A DNA stretch of 45,236 nucleotides from an uncultured Azospirillum sp. (GTDB lineage Bacteria > Pseudomonadota > Alphaproteobacteria > RF32 > CAG-239), in contig UQAB01000012.1 of NCBI GenBank assembly GCA_900538765.1, positions 1 through 45,236 on the forward strand, in the 5' to 3' direction. Each line of letters starts with the position of its first letter. Position 1 is the first letter of the stretch. The notes beneath the pieces are model-generated. The model searched no databases. It was not told the DNA's origin and saw only the letters and a list, made by a program, of their open reading frames with translations. This document shows positions 31,171 through 39,416 of this stretch, piece by piece. A program made the position numbers and the translations under genes.

Positions 31171-32277
31171 ATGCAAAAGAAAAAATGTGCTTATGTTTTG
31201 GCGGCAAGCCAGAATATTATATTTGCCGCAGGCAATGTTGCCTTGGAGTTAAACCGTTATATGCCGGATGAGGAATTTGATATTCTGATTTATCATCGAG
31301 GACTGGAACGAAAAGACGTTAAGGCGTTGAATAAAATAAAAAATGTTGTTTTGCGTGAGTTTATTCTTCCTCAAGGGTTTGAAGAAGCTATTTTGAATAA
31401 TATGCCAAGCGGCCGCCTGAAAAACAAAAATTCACTGCTGACGTTTGCTCATTATGAAGTTTTTAATTTGTTGGATGAGTACCAAACAGCGATATGGCTG
31501 GATATTGATACTTCTGTCCAGGGAAATATTAAGGGGCTACAGTCCTTTGGACCTGTAGGGATGGCTGAAGATAAACATGATTATGGTCGTTTTCCGGTAC
31601 AGGTTAATTTTGTAAAGCCGGTACCGGGGTTTGATATGGAAGCTCCTGCTTTTTGCAGTGCGGTTGTCGTAGCCTCGGATAAGTTGCCGGATCCTAAAAA
31701 AATATATAAGTGGTGTTTGGATAAAAGTATTGAACTGGCTGAATATTTGATTACACCGGATCAGGGAATTATTAATTTGGCTTTGCAATATTTTAAGTTA
31801 AAAGTGAATGTTTTTCCTTTTGAAGAGTATATTGCTTTTTCTTCGTGGCCGCAGGCACATTTGGCAAAAATAGTTCATTTTGGTACGGCGGCGAAAGTTT
31901 GGAATACTTCCGACCTTTATCAAGCTTATCCGCAATGGCAGCGAACACATCTGGAATATCTGTCTTTGGGCGGGAGCGATTTTGACCGTAGTACTTTGGA
32001 ACAGAACAATATTATTGTCGGTTATCGTTACTTGCAACAGGAATGTCATGAACTCAAAGAACTTTTGCAACGGCAAAGAAATTACTTTGAGAGCGGCTAT
32101 GGCCGAAAGTCTTATTATCTTTTTGGCTTTTTGCCGCTTTTGTCATGGCGTAAAAATATGTCTTCTTTGAAAATCAAGTTTTTAGGGGTGCCGTTATGGA
32201 AGGAAAAGAGAAAGAACAATAAGCGCAGTTTCTTTTTGTTGGGTTTTATTCCTCTTCTTAAAATAAACAGGAAATGA
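31171..32277 (+). CDS. Glycosyltransferase family 8 protein
   Basis: 368 residues. GT8 enzymes are retaining transferases for galactose or glucose, often in LPS core. The metal-binding DxD is in AIWLDIDTSVQGNI, followed by CSAVVVASDKL, TPDQGIINLAL and IVHFGTAAKVWN, the GT8 product-side motifs. After about residue 300 the C-terminus has two copies of an aromatic tail motif (YYLFGFLPLL and FFLLGFIPLL), each followed by basic residues, probably for membrane association. AT-rich like its upstream neighbour. The acceptor is unknown. Confidence 0.8.
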   Translation: MQKKKCAYVLAASQNIIFAAGNVALELNRYMPDEEFDILIYHRGLERKDVKALNKIKNVVLREFILPQGFEEAILNNMPSGRLKNKNSLLTFAHYEVFNLLDEYQTAIWLDIDTSVQGNIKGLQSFGPVGMAEDKHDYGRFPVQVNFVKPVPGFDMEAPAFCSAVVVASDKLPDPKKIYKWCLDKSIELAEYLITPDQGIINLALQYFKLKVNVFPFEEYIAFSSWPQAHLAKIVHFGTAAKVWNTSDLYQAYPQWQRTHLEYLSLGGSDFDRSTLEQNNIIVGYRYLQQECHELKELLQRQRNYFESGYGRKSYYLFGFLPLLSWRKNMSSLKIKFLGVPLWKEKRKNNKRSFFLLGFIPLLKINRK

Positions 32278-32295
32278 TAAAATGAAGAGGCTTAG

Positions 32296-33777
32296 ATGAC
32301 ATTGCTTGCGTCTTATATTGATAATTTTACCGGGGTGAAGGCTCTTTGTATCGGGGATATTATGCTGGACAGGTTTTTGTACGGCAAGGTTAACCGTATT
32401 TCGCCGGAAGCACCGGTGCCGGTTTTCTTTTTTGAGCGGGAAAAGCAGATGCTGGGCGGCGCCGGAAACACGGCGGCCAATATGGCGGCTCTGGGCTGCC
32501 GGGTGACTTTTGTCGGAATTGTCGGGCGGGACGAAAACGGCAGAAAGCTGACTTCTCTGTTGTCTGCAGCCGGCGTGCACAGCCATTTGCTCCGGCTGGA
32601 AAATTATCCGACAATTGTCAAGACCAGGCTGATTGCCGGAAATAATCATCTTTTGCGTGCCGACCAGGAAGAGGTTTTGCCGATTATTGAGGATTTGCTG
32701 CCGCGTTTTGAGCGGATTTTGGAGCGTGCCGTGAGGAGCGCGGATATTGTCGTGCTTTCCGATTACAACAAAGGCCTGCTGACGCCGGTGACGGCGCAAC
32801 TGATTATCCGCCTGTGCTCCAAGTATGACAAGCCAGTTATCATTGATCCCAAAGGTTCTGATTATACCAAATACCGCAACGCCGTTTTGGTGAAGCCGAA
32901 TCTGAAAGAGTTTGCCGAGGCTACAGGCAGGCAGTACAACCCCAAAGACGCAGATTTTGCCCAACAGGTGAGAGCCGGGGCGGCGGCGTTGTTTGCCAAA
33001 TACAACATTAAAAATCTGCTGATTACCTTAAGTGAACACGGGATGATTTTTGTCAGCGCGGATAATGCCGCGGATGTTTTGCAAATTCCGACAGAGGCGA
33101 AGGAAGTGTTTGACGTTTCGGGAGCCGGGGATACTTCGCTGGCGGCACTTGGGGCATCTCTCGGCTGCGGCGTTCCTGTGAAAGACGCCATGAAGCTGGC
33201 AAATCTGGCGGCGGGTATTGCCGTGGGCAAGCTGGGGACGGCCTGCGTCAGCGCGCGGGAACTGAAAAACGCCTTGTCACGCAAGGAAACGCCGGAAGAC
33301 GGCTGGGTGCAAAAACGCAAAATCATTACGGCGGATGAGGCGGAGGCTCTTATCCGCGATTTGAAAAAGCAGGGTAAGACAAGCGGTTTTACCAACGGCT
33401 GTTTTGACTGCCTGCACCTTGGGCATCTGCATTCCTTTATGCAGGCCAAAAAGGAATGCGACGTGCTGTTTGTCGGGGTTAATGCCGATGAGGCGGTTCG
33501 GCGCCTGAAAGGAAGTTCACGGCCGTTGCAGGACGAAAAGACCCGGGCCATGCTGCTGGCTTCTTTGGAGTTTATCGATTATGTCATTGTCTTTAATGAG
33601 GATACGGCTTTACCGCTGGTAAAAAAGCTGCGGCCGGACGTTATTGCCAAGGAAGGCTATGCGCCGGAGAACTGGCCGGAAGCCCGGTATGTGATGTCTT
33701 ACGGGGGAAGGGCTGTGACGCTGCGGCGGCTTGACGGTTATTCTACGTCGAATTTTGTGGCAAAAATGAAAGGTTAA
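32296..33777 (+). CDS. hldE: Bifunctional heptose-7-phosphate kinase/heptose-1-phosphate adenylyltransferase
   Basis: 493 residues, close to the usual length for this fused enzyme. The N-terminal PfkB kinase domain (1 to about 320) has GDIMLDRFLYG, GGAGNTAANMAALG and the ATP/anion motif SGAGDTSLAALGAS. The C-terminal cytidylyltransferase-like domain has TNGCFDCLHLGH (about 366-377) and ends DGYSTSNFVAKM. It supplies steps 2 and 4 of ADP-L-glycero-beta-D-manno-heptose synthesis. It follows the GT8 gene by 18 nt and precedes gmhA by 4 nt, so the group is one operon. Composition returns to GC-richer values here. Confidence 0.96.
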   Translation: MTLLASYIDNFTGVKALCIGDIMLDRFLYGKVNRISPEAPVPVFFFEREKQMLGGAGNTAANMAALGCRVTFVGIVGRDENGRKLTSLLSAAGVHSHLLRLENYPTIVKTRLIAGNNHLLRADQEEVLPIIEDLLPRFERILERAVRSADIVVLSDYNKGLLTPVTAQLIIRLCSKYDKPVIIDPKGSDYTKYRNAVLVKPNLKEFAEATGRQYNPKDADFAQQVRAGAAALFAKYNIKNLLITLSEHGMIFVSADNAADVLQIPTEAKEVFDVSGAGDTSLAALGASLGCGVPVKDAMKLANLAAGIAVGKLGTACVSARELKNALSRKETPEDGWVQKRKIITADEAEALIRDLKKQGKTSGFTNGCFDCLHLGHLHSFMQAKKECDVLFVGVNADEAVRRLKGSSRPLQDEKTRAMLLASLEFIDYVIVFNEDTALPLVKKLRPDVIAKEGYAPENWPEARYVMSYGGRAVTLRRLDGYSTSNFVAKMKG

Positions 33778-33781
33778 AATT

Positions 33782-34348
33782 ATGAAAGAATTTATTGAAA
33801 ACGAGTTTCGCAATATTTCCTGCAATTTTATTCATTTACAGGCGCTGGCGCCGCAGATCGAGGCTGTTGCCGGGCTTTGCGTTGCGGCTCTGAAAAGCGG
33901 CAACAAAATCATGTTTTGCGGCAACGGCGGCAGCGCGGCAGACTCTCAGCATCTGGCGGCGGAGCTGGTCGGACGTTATAAGATGAACCGTCCGGCAATG
34001 AACGCGCTGGCTTTGACCGTGGATACGTCAATTTTGACGGCGGTCGGCAATGATTACGGTTATGATACGATTTTTGAACGCCAGGTCGAGGGGCTGGGCA
34101 AAGAAGGGGACGTTCTGGTCGGGCTTTCAACCAGCGGCAATTCCAAAAATGTGCTGCTGGCTTTTGAACTGGCTCAGAAAAAAGGGATTAAAACCGTGGC
34201 CATGACCGGTTCTTCCGGCGGCAAGATGAAAGAACTTGCCGATTATGCGATTAACGTGCCTTCCGACGTGACCAACAATATTCAGGAAATGCATATTGCC
34301 GTGGGGCACCTTTTGTGCGGCGTTATTGAGCGTGAAATCAATGGCTAG
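33782..34348 (+). CDS. gmhA: Sedoheptulose 7-phosphate isomerase
   Basis: 188 residues, normal length. It converts sedoheptulose 7-phosphate to D-glycero-D-manno-heptose 7-phosphate. The SIS-domain motifs FCGNGGSAADSQHLAAEL, TVDTSILTAVGNDYGY, GLSTSGNSKN and the C-terminal NIQEMHIAVGHLLC are all present. Its stop codon lies 8 nt inside gmhB. Confidence 0.96.
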   Translation: MKEFIENEFRNISCNFIHLQALAPQIEAVAGLCVAALKSGNKIMFCGNGGSAADSQHLAAELVGRYKMNRPAMNALALTVDTSILTAVGNDYGYDTIFERQVEGLGKEGDVLVGLSTSGNSKNVLLAFELAQKKGIKTVAMTGSSGGKMKELADYAINVPSDVTNNIQEMHIAVGHLLCGVIEREING

Positions 34349-34805
34349 GCGGGCTTTGTTTCTGGACAGGGACGGAACCATAAACGTTGATTACGGTTAT
34401 GTTTTTGAGCCGGAAAAGTTTCACTTTATTGACGGTATTTTTGATTTGTGCCGGAGAGCGCAGAATTTGGGCTATTTGATTATCGTGATAACGAATCAGT
34501 CAGGAATTGCCCGCGGCTATTATGACGAGAATGATTTTCAACGCCTGACGGCTTATATGAACGCGGAATTCCGAAAACAGGGCATTGATATTGCCGATGT
34601 TTTTTACTGTCCGGATTTTGACGGTGAGAATCGCAAGCCCGGCTGCGGCATGTTTTTGCAGGCTCAGCAGAAATATGACATAGACATGGCCGCTTCAGTT
34701 TCCGTCGGGGACAAGGAGCGGGATGTGGCTGCCGGGGAAAAAGCCGGCGTAGGGCGGAACTTTTTGTTTAACAATAATTTTGACGAGATTACGGAGGCAT
34801 TATGA
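34341..34805 (+). CDS. gmhB: D-glycero-D-manno-heptose-1,7-bisphosphate 7-phosphatase
   Basis: 154 residues from the ATG overlapping the end of gmhA. A longer reading from 34296 adds residues with no homology. The HAD motif LFLDRDGTINVDYGY supplies Asp9 and Asp11, VITNQSGIARGYY is motif 2 and VGDKERDVAAGEKAG motif 4. The usual zinc loop (CxH, then CxC) is shortened to CPDFDGENRKPGCGMF, so this form probably lacks structural zinc. It overlaps hldD by 4 nt (ATGA). Confidence 0.9.
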   Translation: MARRALFLDRDGTINVDYGYVFEPEKFHFIDGIFDLCRRAQNLGYLIIVITNQSGIARGYYDENDFQRLTAYMNAEFRKQGIDIADVFYCPDFDGENRKPGCGMFLQAQQKYDIDMAASVSVGDKERDVAAGEKAGVGRNFLFNNNFDEITEAL

Positions 34806-35788
34806 TTATTGTAACCGGAGGAGCCGGGTTTATCGGTTCCAACATTATTGCCGCGCTGGAGAAGCAGGGGTATAAGGATATTGTTGTCGCAGACTGGCTG
34901 GGATGTGATGACAAGTGGAAAAATATTGCCAAACGCGAGCTGGCGGCGGTTGTCGCACCGGAGGAGCTGTTTCCTTTCCTGGCGGCACATCGTGATGAAA
35001 TTACGGCAGTTGTTCACATGGGCGCTATTTCGGCAACAACGGAAAAAGACGTTGATTTGATTATCCGTTCAAATTTTCAGTTGAGTTGGGATTTGTGGTG
35101 TTTTTGCCGGGATTACCGCAAACAGTTTATTTATGCTTCATCAGCGGCGACTTACGGCGACGGAAGCTTGGGATTTGAAGACCGCGGGGATTTGGATTTT
35201 GTCAACGGGCTGCGGCCGTTAAATCCTTATGGCTGGAGTAAGGTTTTGTTTGACCGCAAGGTTGCCCGGGAGGTTTTTGAAAAGCGGGAAACGCCGCTTC
35301 AATATGCCGGTTTGAAGTTTTTCAACGTGTACGGGCCGAACGAATATCACAAGGGCGGGCAGAAAAGCGTTGTGGCGCATATCTTTCCGGCGGTTTTGAA
35401 AGGCGAGGAGGTAAAACTGTTTCGTTCATATCATCCTGATTATGCCGACGGGCAGCAAATGCGGGATTTTGTGTGGGTGGGCGACTGTGTCGATGTCGTT
35501 TTGTGGCTATTGAAGAATCCGCAGACCAACGGGCTGTTTAATGTCGGCAGCGGTAAGGCACGTTCTTTTTATGATTTGGCCAAGGCGACATGGAATGCTT
35601 TGGGACTTCAGGAAAAAATCGGCTATAAGGATATGCCGGAAGAACTGCGCGGGAAATATCAGTATTTTACGCAGGCGGATTTGCGCAGGCTGCGGGATGC
35701 CGGTTATGAGCGGGAGATGACCTCTCTTGAGGACGGCATAAGGCAGTATGTTGTTGATTATCTCAGCAAAGAAGACAAGTATGTCTGA
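34802..35788 (+). CDS. hldD: ADP-L-glycero-D-manno-heptose 6-epimerase
   Basis: 328 residues. It is the last step of ADP-heptose synthesis. The SDR Rossmann motif GGAGFIGSN is at the N-terminus, with HMGAISATTEKD, the catalytic YGWSK (Tyr-x-x-x-Lys), and the family's FNVYGPNEYHKGGQKSV. It ends the operon hldE-gmhA-gmhB-hldD, which supplies the whole route from sedoheptulose 7-phosphate. Confidence 0.96.
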   Translation: MIIVTGGAGFIGSNIIAALEKQGYKDIVVADWLGCDDKWKNIAKRELAAVVAPEELFPFLAAHRDEITAVVHMGAISATTEKDVDLIIRSNFQLSWDLWCFCRDYRKQFIYASSAATYGDGSLGFEDRGDLDFVNGLRPLNPYGWSKVLFDRKVAREVFEKRETPLQYAGLKFFNVYGPNEYHKGGQKSVVAHIFPAVLKGEEVKLFRSYHPDYADGQQMRDFVWVGDCVDVVLWLLKNPQTNGLFNVGSGKARSFYDLAKATWNALGLQEKIGYKDMPEELRGKYQYFTQADLRRLRDAGYEREMTSLEDGIRQYVVDYLSKEDKYV

Positions 35789-35879
35789 TGGCGGGAGAGG
35801 ATGAAATAATTGTTTTGACAAAAAGGAGATATGGTGTTAGCTCTATAATGGTAAGTTTTATTATTTAATTATATATATT

Positions 35880-36290
35880 ATGGATACAAAGTTGAAAGTC
35901 GGTTTTTATCTGAATGGCGATAAGACCGTGACAAAGGTTAAAAGCAAGGATTCAATTGCCGTTGTGTTTGACGTGGTAAACCGTTTGGCCGTTCTGCCTC
36001 TGGATTATCAGTATAATTTTAAGGATTTGCAGTCGGTGATTTGCGGGCTGGGAAACGAAGACTATGCGGCTGAAATCCCGACGCAAGGACATCTGCGGCT
36101 GATGCATGAGCATTATGACGAACTGTCGAAGGCTTTGCTCCGTTTGGGCACTGCATTTCCGAAAAAGCATTGTTGGACGGCGGACAAGCATGATGAGGGA
36201 TCTTATTATACGCAGCTTATTCAGTCCGGTTATGTCAACCATGCCGGGGAGGAAGAACAATGTCCGGCGGTGCTGGTGATTGCTTTTTGA
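35880..36290 (+). CDS. Small protein of unknown function, distantly DUF1566-like
   Basis: 136 residues with no signal peptide. I do not recognise the family with confidence. The stretch IPTQGHLRLMHEHYDELSKA with HCWTADKHDEG and the end VLVIAF is laid out like LPTAGILNSLY...INNA with HIWSSSEYN and RPVIAF in the Cys-rich proteins at 379 and 22483. A reduced, cytosolic relative is possible. There is no clear Shine-Dalgarno before the ATG; TATAAT stands about 28 nt upstream. A terminator follows at 36317-36342. Confidence 0.5.
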   Translation: MDTKLKVGFYLNGDKTVTKVKSKDSIAVVFDVVNRLAVLPLDYQYNFKDLQSVICGLGNEDYAAEIPTQGHLRLMHEHYDELSKALLRLGTAFPKKHCWTADKHDEGSYYTQLIQSGYVNHAGEEEQCPAVLVIAF

Positions 36291-36316
36291 ATTTTTTTAT
36301 TTATTCGAGCCTGTGG

Positions 36317-36342
36317 CTGCTTTGGGCAGCGCAGGCTTTTTT
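36317..36342 (+). terminator. Terminator after the small unknown gene
   Basis: GCCTG(T)GGCTGC-TTTG-GGCAGCGCAGGC then TTTTTT; it lies about 30 nt after the stop codon. Confidence 0.75.
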
Positions 36343-36412
36343 GGGCGGTTATATCATTTTAGCTATAATCTAAAAGACAGCGTGGAAATCCTCTTTAAGA
36401 CGGCGGGGACGC

Positions 36413-36441
36413 TTGACCGAAGGGGTTTTTTTATGTATAAT
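36413..36441 (+). promoter_or_regulatory. Promoter of sRNA candidate D
   Basis: TTGACC (36413-36418), exactly 17 nt, TATAAT (36436-36441). Confidence 0.75.
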
Positions 36442-36447
36442 GAACCT

Positions 36448-36567
36448 TGTGGTGTGTGTAGGTACCTGACCGGCGCTGTTGAAGACAATATCGGAAATAA
36501 CCGGGAAAGTCCTAGACGAAAAGAAATCTCCCGCGCGGCTGAGATGTAAGACGCGGGAGATTTTTTT
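36448..36567 (+). ncRNA. sRNA candidate D, about 120 nt
   Basis: Bounded by a near-consensus promoter and the terminator ATCTCCCGCG ... CGCGGGAGAT plus T8 (36525-36568). Inside, TAGG and GAC can pair with GTC and CCTA around a CCGG ... CCGG element. It has no credible ORF. SRP RNA (GGAAG/AGCAG loop) and 6S features are absent. It is convergent with the outer-membrane protein gene. Confidence 0.55.
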
Positions 36568-36594
36568 TGTGTCTGGCATAAAAAAAACGCGGCG

Positions 36595-36631
36595 TAAAAA
36601 AATGCCGCGCTCCTTGCGGAAACACGGCATT
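36595..36631 (-). terminator. Terminator of the outer-membrane protein gene
   Basis: On the minus strand ATGCCGTG ... CGCGGCAT is followed by seven T. Confidence 0.85.
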
Positions 36632-36650
36632 TTGAAAAGCTTTGCAGCAA

Positions 36651-37247
36651 TTAGAATGTGTATCTGATACCTGCAGAGTATTCGTTCATGTAGTCGAGGT
36701 CGCTGCCTTCAACAACAACATGACGGAACATACCGCGGACGGCAACATTGTCGGTTACGTTGTACTGCAAACCGGCACCGAAACGATAGCCGAGGCCTTC
36801 GTCTTTGCTGCGGCGTTCAACAAAACTTTCCTGGTCGCCGTTCAGGGCTCTTGTCTTCAATTCATAAGAACCGATACCGGCGCTGCCGACGATTTCAAAT
36901 TTCTGTTCGCAACCCAAAGGAATGTAACCTAAAGCGTCAATACCATAGCTTTGGATACGGGAAGTGTTTTTGCCGTAGAACTGGCGTGTTTCATTCTGAG
37001 AACGCTGGAAGTAAGCTTCAACGCCGAAGTTTGTGTTGAATTTTGTACCGAGGACGAGCGAAGCGCTGTCGTAGTTGTTTTCCTGAGCGTTGAATTTTTC
37101 GTTATAGCCCCAAACCTGGTCATGGTGGGCAATACCGGCATCAGAATAGTTGTAATCAAGACCAACATAAGGTTTGATTTCGATAGCATTTGCGGCAGAA
37201 GCGGCGAATACGCAAGCAACACCAGCTAATAACAAAGTTTTTTTCAT
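36651..37247 (-). CDS. Outer-membrane beta-barrel protein, small porin/OmpA-barrel type
   Basis: 198 residues. A clear signal peptide (1-21, ending AANA) is followed by IEIKPYVGLDYNYSD, then alternating hydrophobic strands. The last strand YSAGIRYTF ends in Phe, the BAM-recognition signature. The predicted eight strands match the OMP_b-brl family. AAAGGA lies about 9 nt before the ATG. Leader from 37248: GTCTAA-ACGAG-TTAGAC hairpin. The strand pattern supports location; a specific role (adhesion, stability) is not determinable. Confidence 0.85.
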   Translation of the reverse strand: MKKTLLLAGVACVFAASAANAIEIKPYVGLDYNYSDAGIAHHDQVWGYNEKFNAQENNYDSASLVLGTKFNTNFGVEAYFQRSQNETRQFYGKNTSRIQSYGIDALGYIPLGCEQKFEIVGSAGIGSYELKTRALNGDQESFVERRSKDEGLGYRFGAGLQYNVTDNVAVRGMFRHVVVEGSDLDYMNEYSAGIRYTF

Positions 37248-37424
37248 GTATAAATATCCTTTATCTGTTAACAGAATATATCGGCTTACTAAACGTCTAA
37301 ACGAGTTAGACGGTATTGGGCAGCATTCTTGCTACCATCAATGGTTTATAACATACTACATATATTTTAATTTTCAAGGGCTAAATTTTCAAAGCCTAAT
37401 GTATTATATAGATATTTAGTTTGA

Positions 37425-37450
37425 GAAACCACGCAGACCGGTGGTTTTTC
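37425..37450 (+). terminator. Intrinsic terminator upstream of the aldo/keto reductase
   Basis: AAACCAC-GCAGACC-GGTGGTTT followed by TTC. Nothing clearly transcribed toward it was identified. Confidence 0.5.
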
Positions 37451-37510
37451 TTCAGCAATTATTTATCTTTTGCGCTTATAAGAAAAGTTGGTTTTATTTT
37501 GGAGAATGAT

Positions 37511-38449
37511 ATGAGATACACGACTTTGAACAACGGACTGAAAATGCCGGTCATCGGCCTCGGAACCTGGAAATCCAAGCCGGGAGAGGTTTATCAGGCG
37601 GTTATCTGGGCATTGAAAGCCGGTTACCGGCAGATTGACTGTGCGCAGATTTACGGCAACGAGAAGGAAATCGGCCAGGCGCTGCAGGATGCGTTTAAGG
37701 ACGGTTTGGTCAAACGCGAGGAGCTTTGGGTGACCTCAAAGCTGTGGAACAACGCCCATGCGGCGGCGGATGTTTTGCCCGCGCTGAAAAAAACTCTGGC
37801 GGATTTGCAGCTTGAGTATCTGGATTTGTATCTTATTCACTGGCCGGTGGTGCAAAAGAAGGAAGTTATTTTTCCTTCCGGCGCCGAGGATATGCTGCCG
37901 CTTGAGGAAGTTCCATTGTCGGAAACCTGGCGGGAGATGGAAAAAGCGGTCAAGGCCGGGCTGGTGCGCTCAATCGGCTTGTCTAACTGCGGCGAAAAGC
38001 GTATCGGCGGCGTTTTGGCGGCTTGCAGCCTTAAGCCGGCGGTTTTGCAGATTGAGAATCATCCGTTTTTGCAGCAGAAAGAGCTGATTGCCTTTTGCAA
38101 AAAGCAGGGGATTGCGGTGACGGCCTATTCGCCGCTAGGGTCGCAGGATCGGAGCAACAAGCAGCCGGACGAGCCGCTTTTGTTACAGCATCCGGTTATT
38201 CTCGGCATTGCCGAAAGATTGCAGGTTTCGCCGGCGCAGGTTCTGATTGCCTGGGCGGTCAACCGCGGGGTTATTGTTATTCCGAAGTCGGTTAACGAAG
38301 AGCGGCTGCGGCAGAATCTGGAGGCTTACAAGCTGAAGCTCGGCAAGGAAGACATGCAGGAAATTGCCACGCTGGAACGCGGCTTCCGTTATGTCAACGG
38401 CGCGGCTTTTGCTTACGGCAGTTATACGACGGAGAATATTTTCGAATAG
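37511..38449 (+). CDS. Aldo/keto reductase
   Basis: 312 residues from the ATG with GGAG 6 nt upstream; the ORF extends 30 codons further without homology. It reduces aldehydes or ketones using NADPH. The catalytic tetrad is complete: Asp43 and Tyr48 (DCAQIYGNE), Lys77 (VTSKLWN) and His110 (LIHWP). The NADPH-binding end has VIPKSVNEERLRQN. The physiological substrate is unknown. The gene stands alone, convergent with lpxK. Confidence 0.92.
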   Translation: MRYTTLNNGLKMPVIGLGTWKSKPGEVYQAVIWALKAGYRQIDCAQIYGNEKEIGQALQDAFKDGLVKREELWVTSKLWNNAHAAADVLPALKKTLADLQLEYLDLYLIHWPVVQKKEVIFPSGAEDMLPLEEVPLSETWREMEKAVKAGLVRSIGLSNCGEKRIGGVLAACSLKPAVLQIENHPFLQQKELIAFCKKQGIAVTAYSPLGSQDRSNKQPDEPLLLQHPVILGIAERLQVSPAQVLIAWAVNRGVIVIPKSVNEERLRQNLEAYKLKLGKEDMQEIATLERGFRYVNGAAFAYGSYTTENIFE

Positions 38450-38459
38450 GCTGAAAATA

Positions 38460-39416
38460 TCAGATACGGGAGAAGACGAAGTCCGCGAGAGCTGCTTCGT
38501 CTTTCCATTTTATGGAGATTTCCAACACCCGGAAATGCGGCCGGAGCGCGGCGGGGATTTTGACGAAGTCTTTGGCGGTGGTATAAAGGACGGCGCCTTT
38601 TTCCTGAGCTTCGTCCATGAGTTTTTGCAGGTCGCTTTCGGTATAGAAATGGTGGTCGGGAAAATCATGTTCGGCAATGACGTTGACGCCGCATTCCTTG
38701 AGTGAAGCATAAAACTTTCCGGGGCGGCCGATGCCGGCAAAGGCAATCGCGTTTATGGTTTGAGCGTCGGGAATCGGTTCGGGGCAAATCTGCCCTTCAA
38801 AAACAGGGAGGCTGCCGAGCAGGGGGCGGATATTCTGTTTGTCGCTGCCGATGATGACAGCGGCGTCGGCGCGCGCCAGGCCTTTGCTGAGGCTTTCCCG
38901 CAACGGGCCGGAAGGAACCGGACGGCAGTTGCCGAATCCGAAACCACCGTCAATAATGAGGAAAGATAAATCCTTATGCAGGGTAGGATTCTGAAAACCG
39001 TCATCCATAATGATAATGTCGGCGCCGTTTTGCTGTGCTAAAACAGCGGCTTTGCCGCGGTCGGCGTTTAAGGCAACAGGCGCCTCGCGCGACAGGAGCA
39101 GCGGTTCGTCGCCGGTGTCGGCCGCCGTGTGGCGTTCAGAATCGACAATGATGTTTTGCAGCCTGCCACCATAGCCGCGCGATACAAAAAACGGATTTTT
39201 GCCGCCGCGTTTGAGAATCCCTGCAAGGGAAACGGCGGTTGGGGTTTTGCCGCTGCCGCCGGCGGTGAGGTTACCGACACAGATGACGGGAATTGCCGCG
39301 TGGCAGGGCTTTTTTAATTTCAGGCGCAAAGCCGTCAGCCCGGCATAAATCCAGCCGGCGGGAAGCAGGGCGGTTGAGAGCAGGGTTTTGTTTTTCCAGA
39401 AAGACGGCGTTTTCAT
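38460..39416 (-). CDS. lpxK: Tetraacyldisaccharide 4'-kinase
   Basis: 318 residues. It phosphorylates the 4' position of the lipid A disaccharide at the inner membrane. A membrane-associated N-terminal helix (about 12-32) precedes Walker A VGNLTAGGSGKTP (about 48-59). FFVSRGYGGR, TGDEPLLL and IIIMDDGFQN are the other LpxK motifs. Its ATG overlaps the waaA stop by 1 nt (TAATG). It is the last gene of a fliN-DUF374-waaA-lpxK operon. Confidence 0.95.
   Translation of the reverse strand: MKTPSFWKNKTLLSTALLPAGWIYAGLTALRLKLKKPCHAAIPVICVGNLTAGGSGKTPTAVSLAGILKRGGKNPFFVSRGYGGRLQNIIVDSERHTAADTGDEPLLLSREAPVALNADRGKAAVLAQQNGADIIIMDDGFQNPTLHKDLSFLIIDGGFGFGNCRPVPSGPLRESLSKGLARADAAVIIGSDKQNIRPLLGSLPVFEGQICPEPIPDAQTINAIAFAGIGRPGKFYASLKECGVNVIAEHDFPDHHFYTESDLQKLMDEAQEKGAVLYTTAKDFVKIPAALRPHFRVLEISIKWKDEAALADFVFSRI

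Noticed and set aside
36525..36568. Part of the outer-membrane gene's terminator system
   Set aside because: The T-run is on the plus strand and a separate minus-strand terminator at 36595-36631 serves that gene.
37511..38449. Longer aldo/keto reductase starting at 37421
   Set aside because: The extra 30 residues have no homology and overlap a terminator hairpin; the ATG at 37511 has the Shine-Dalgarno.
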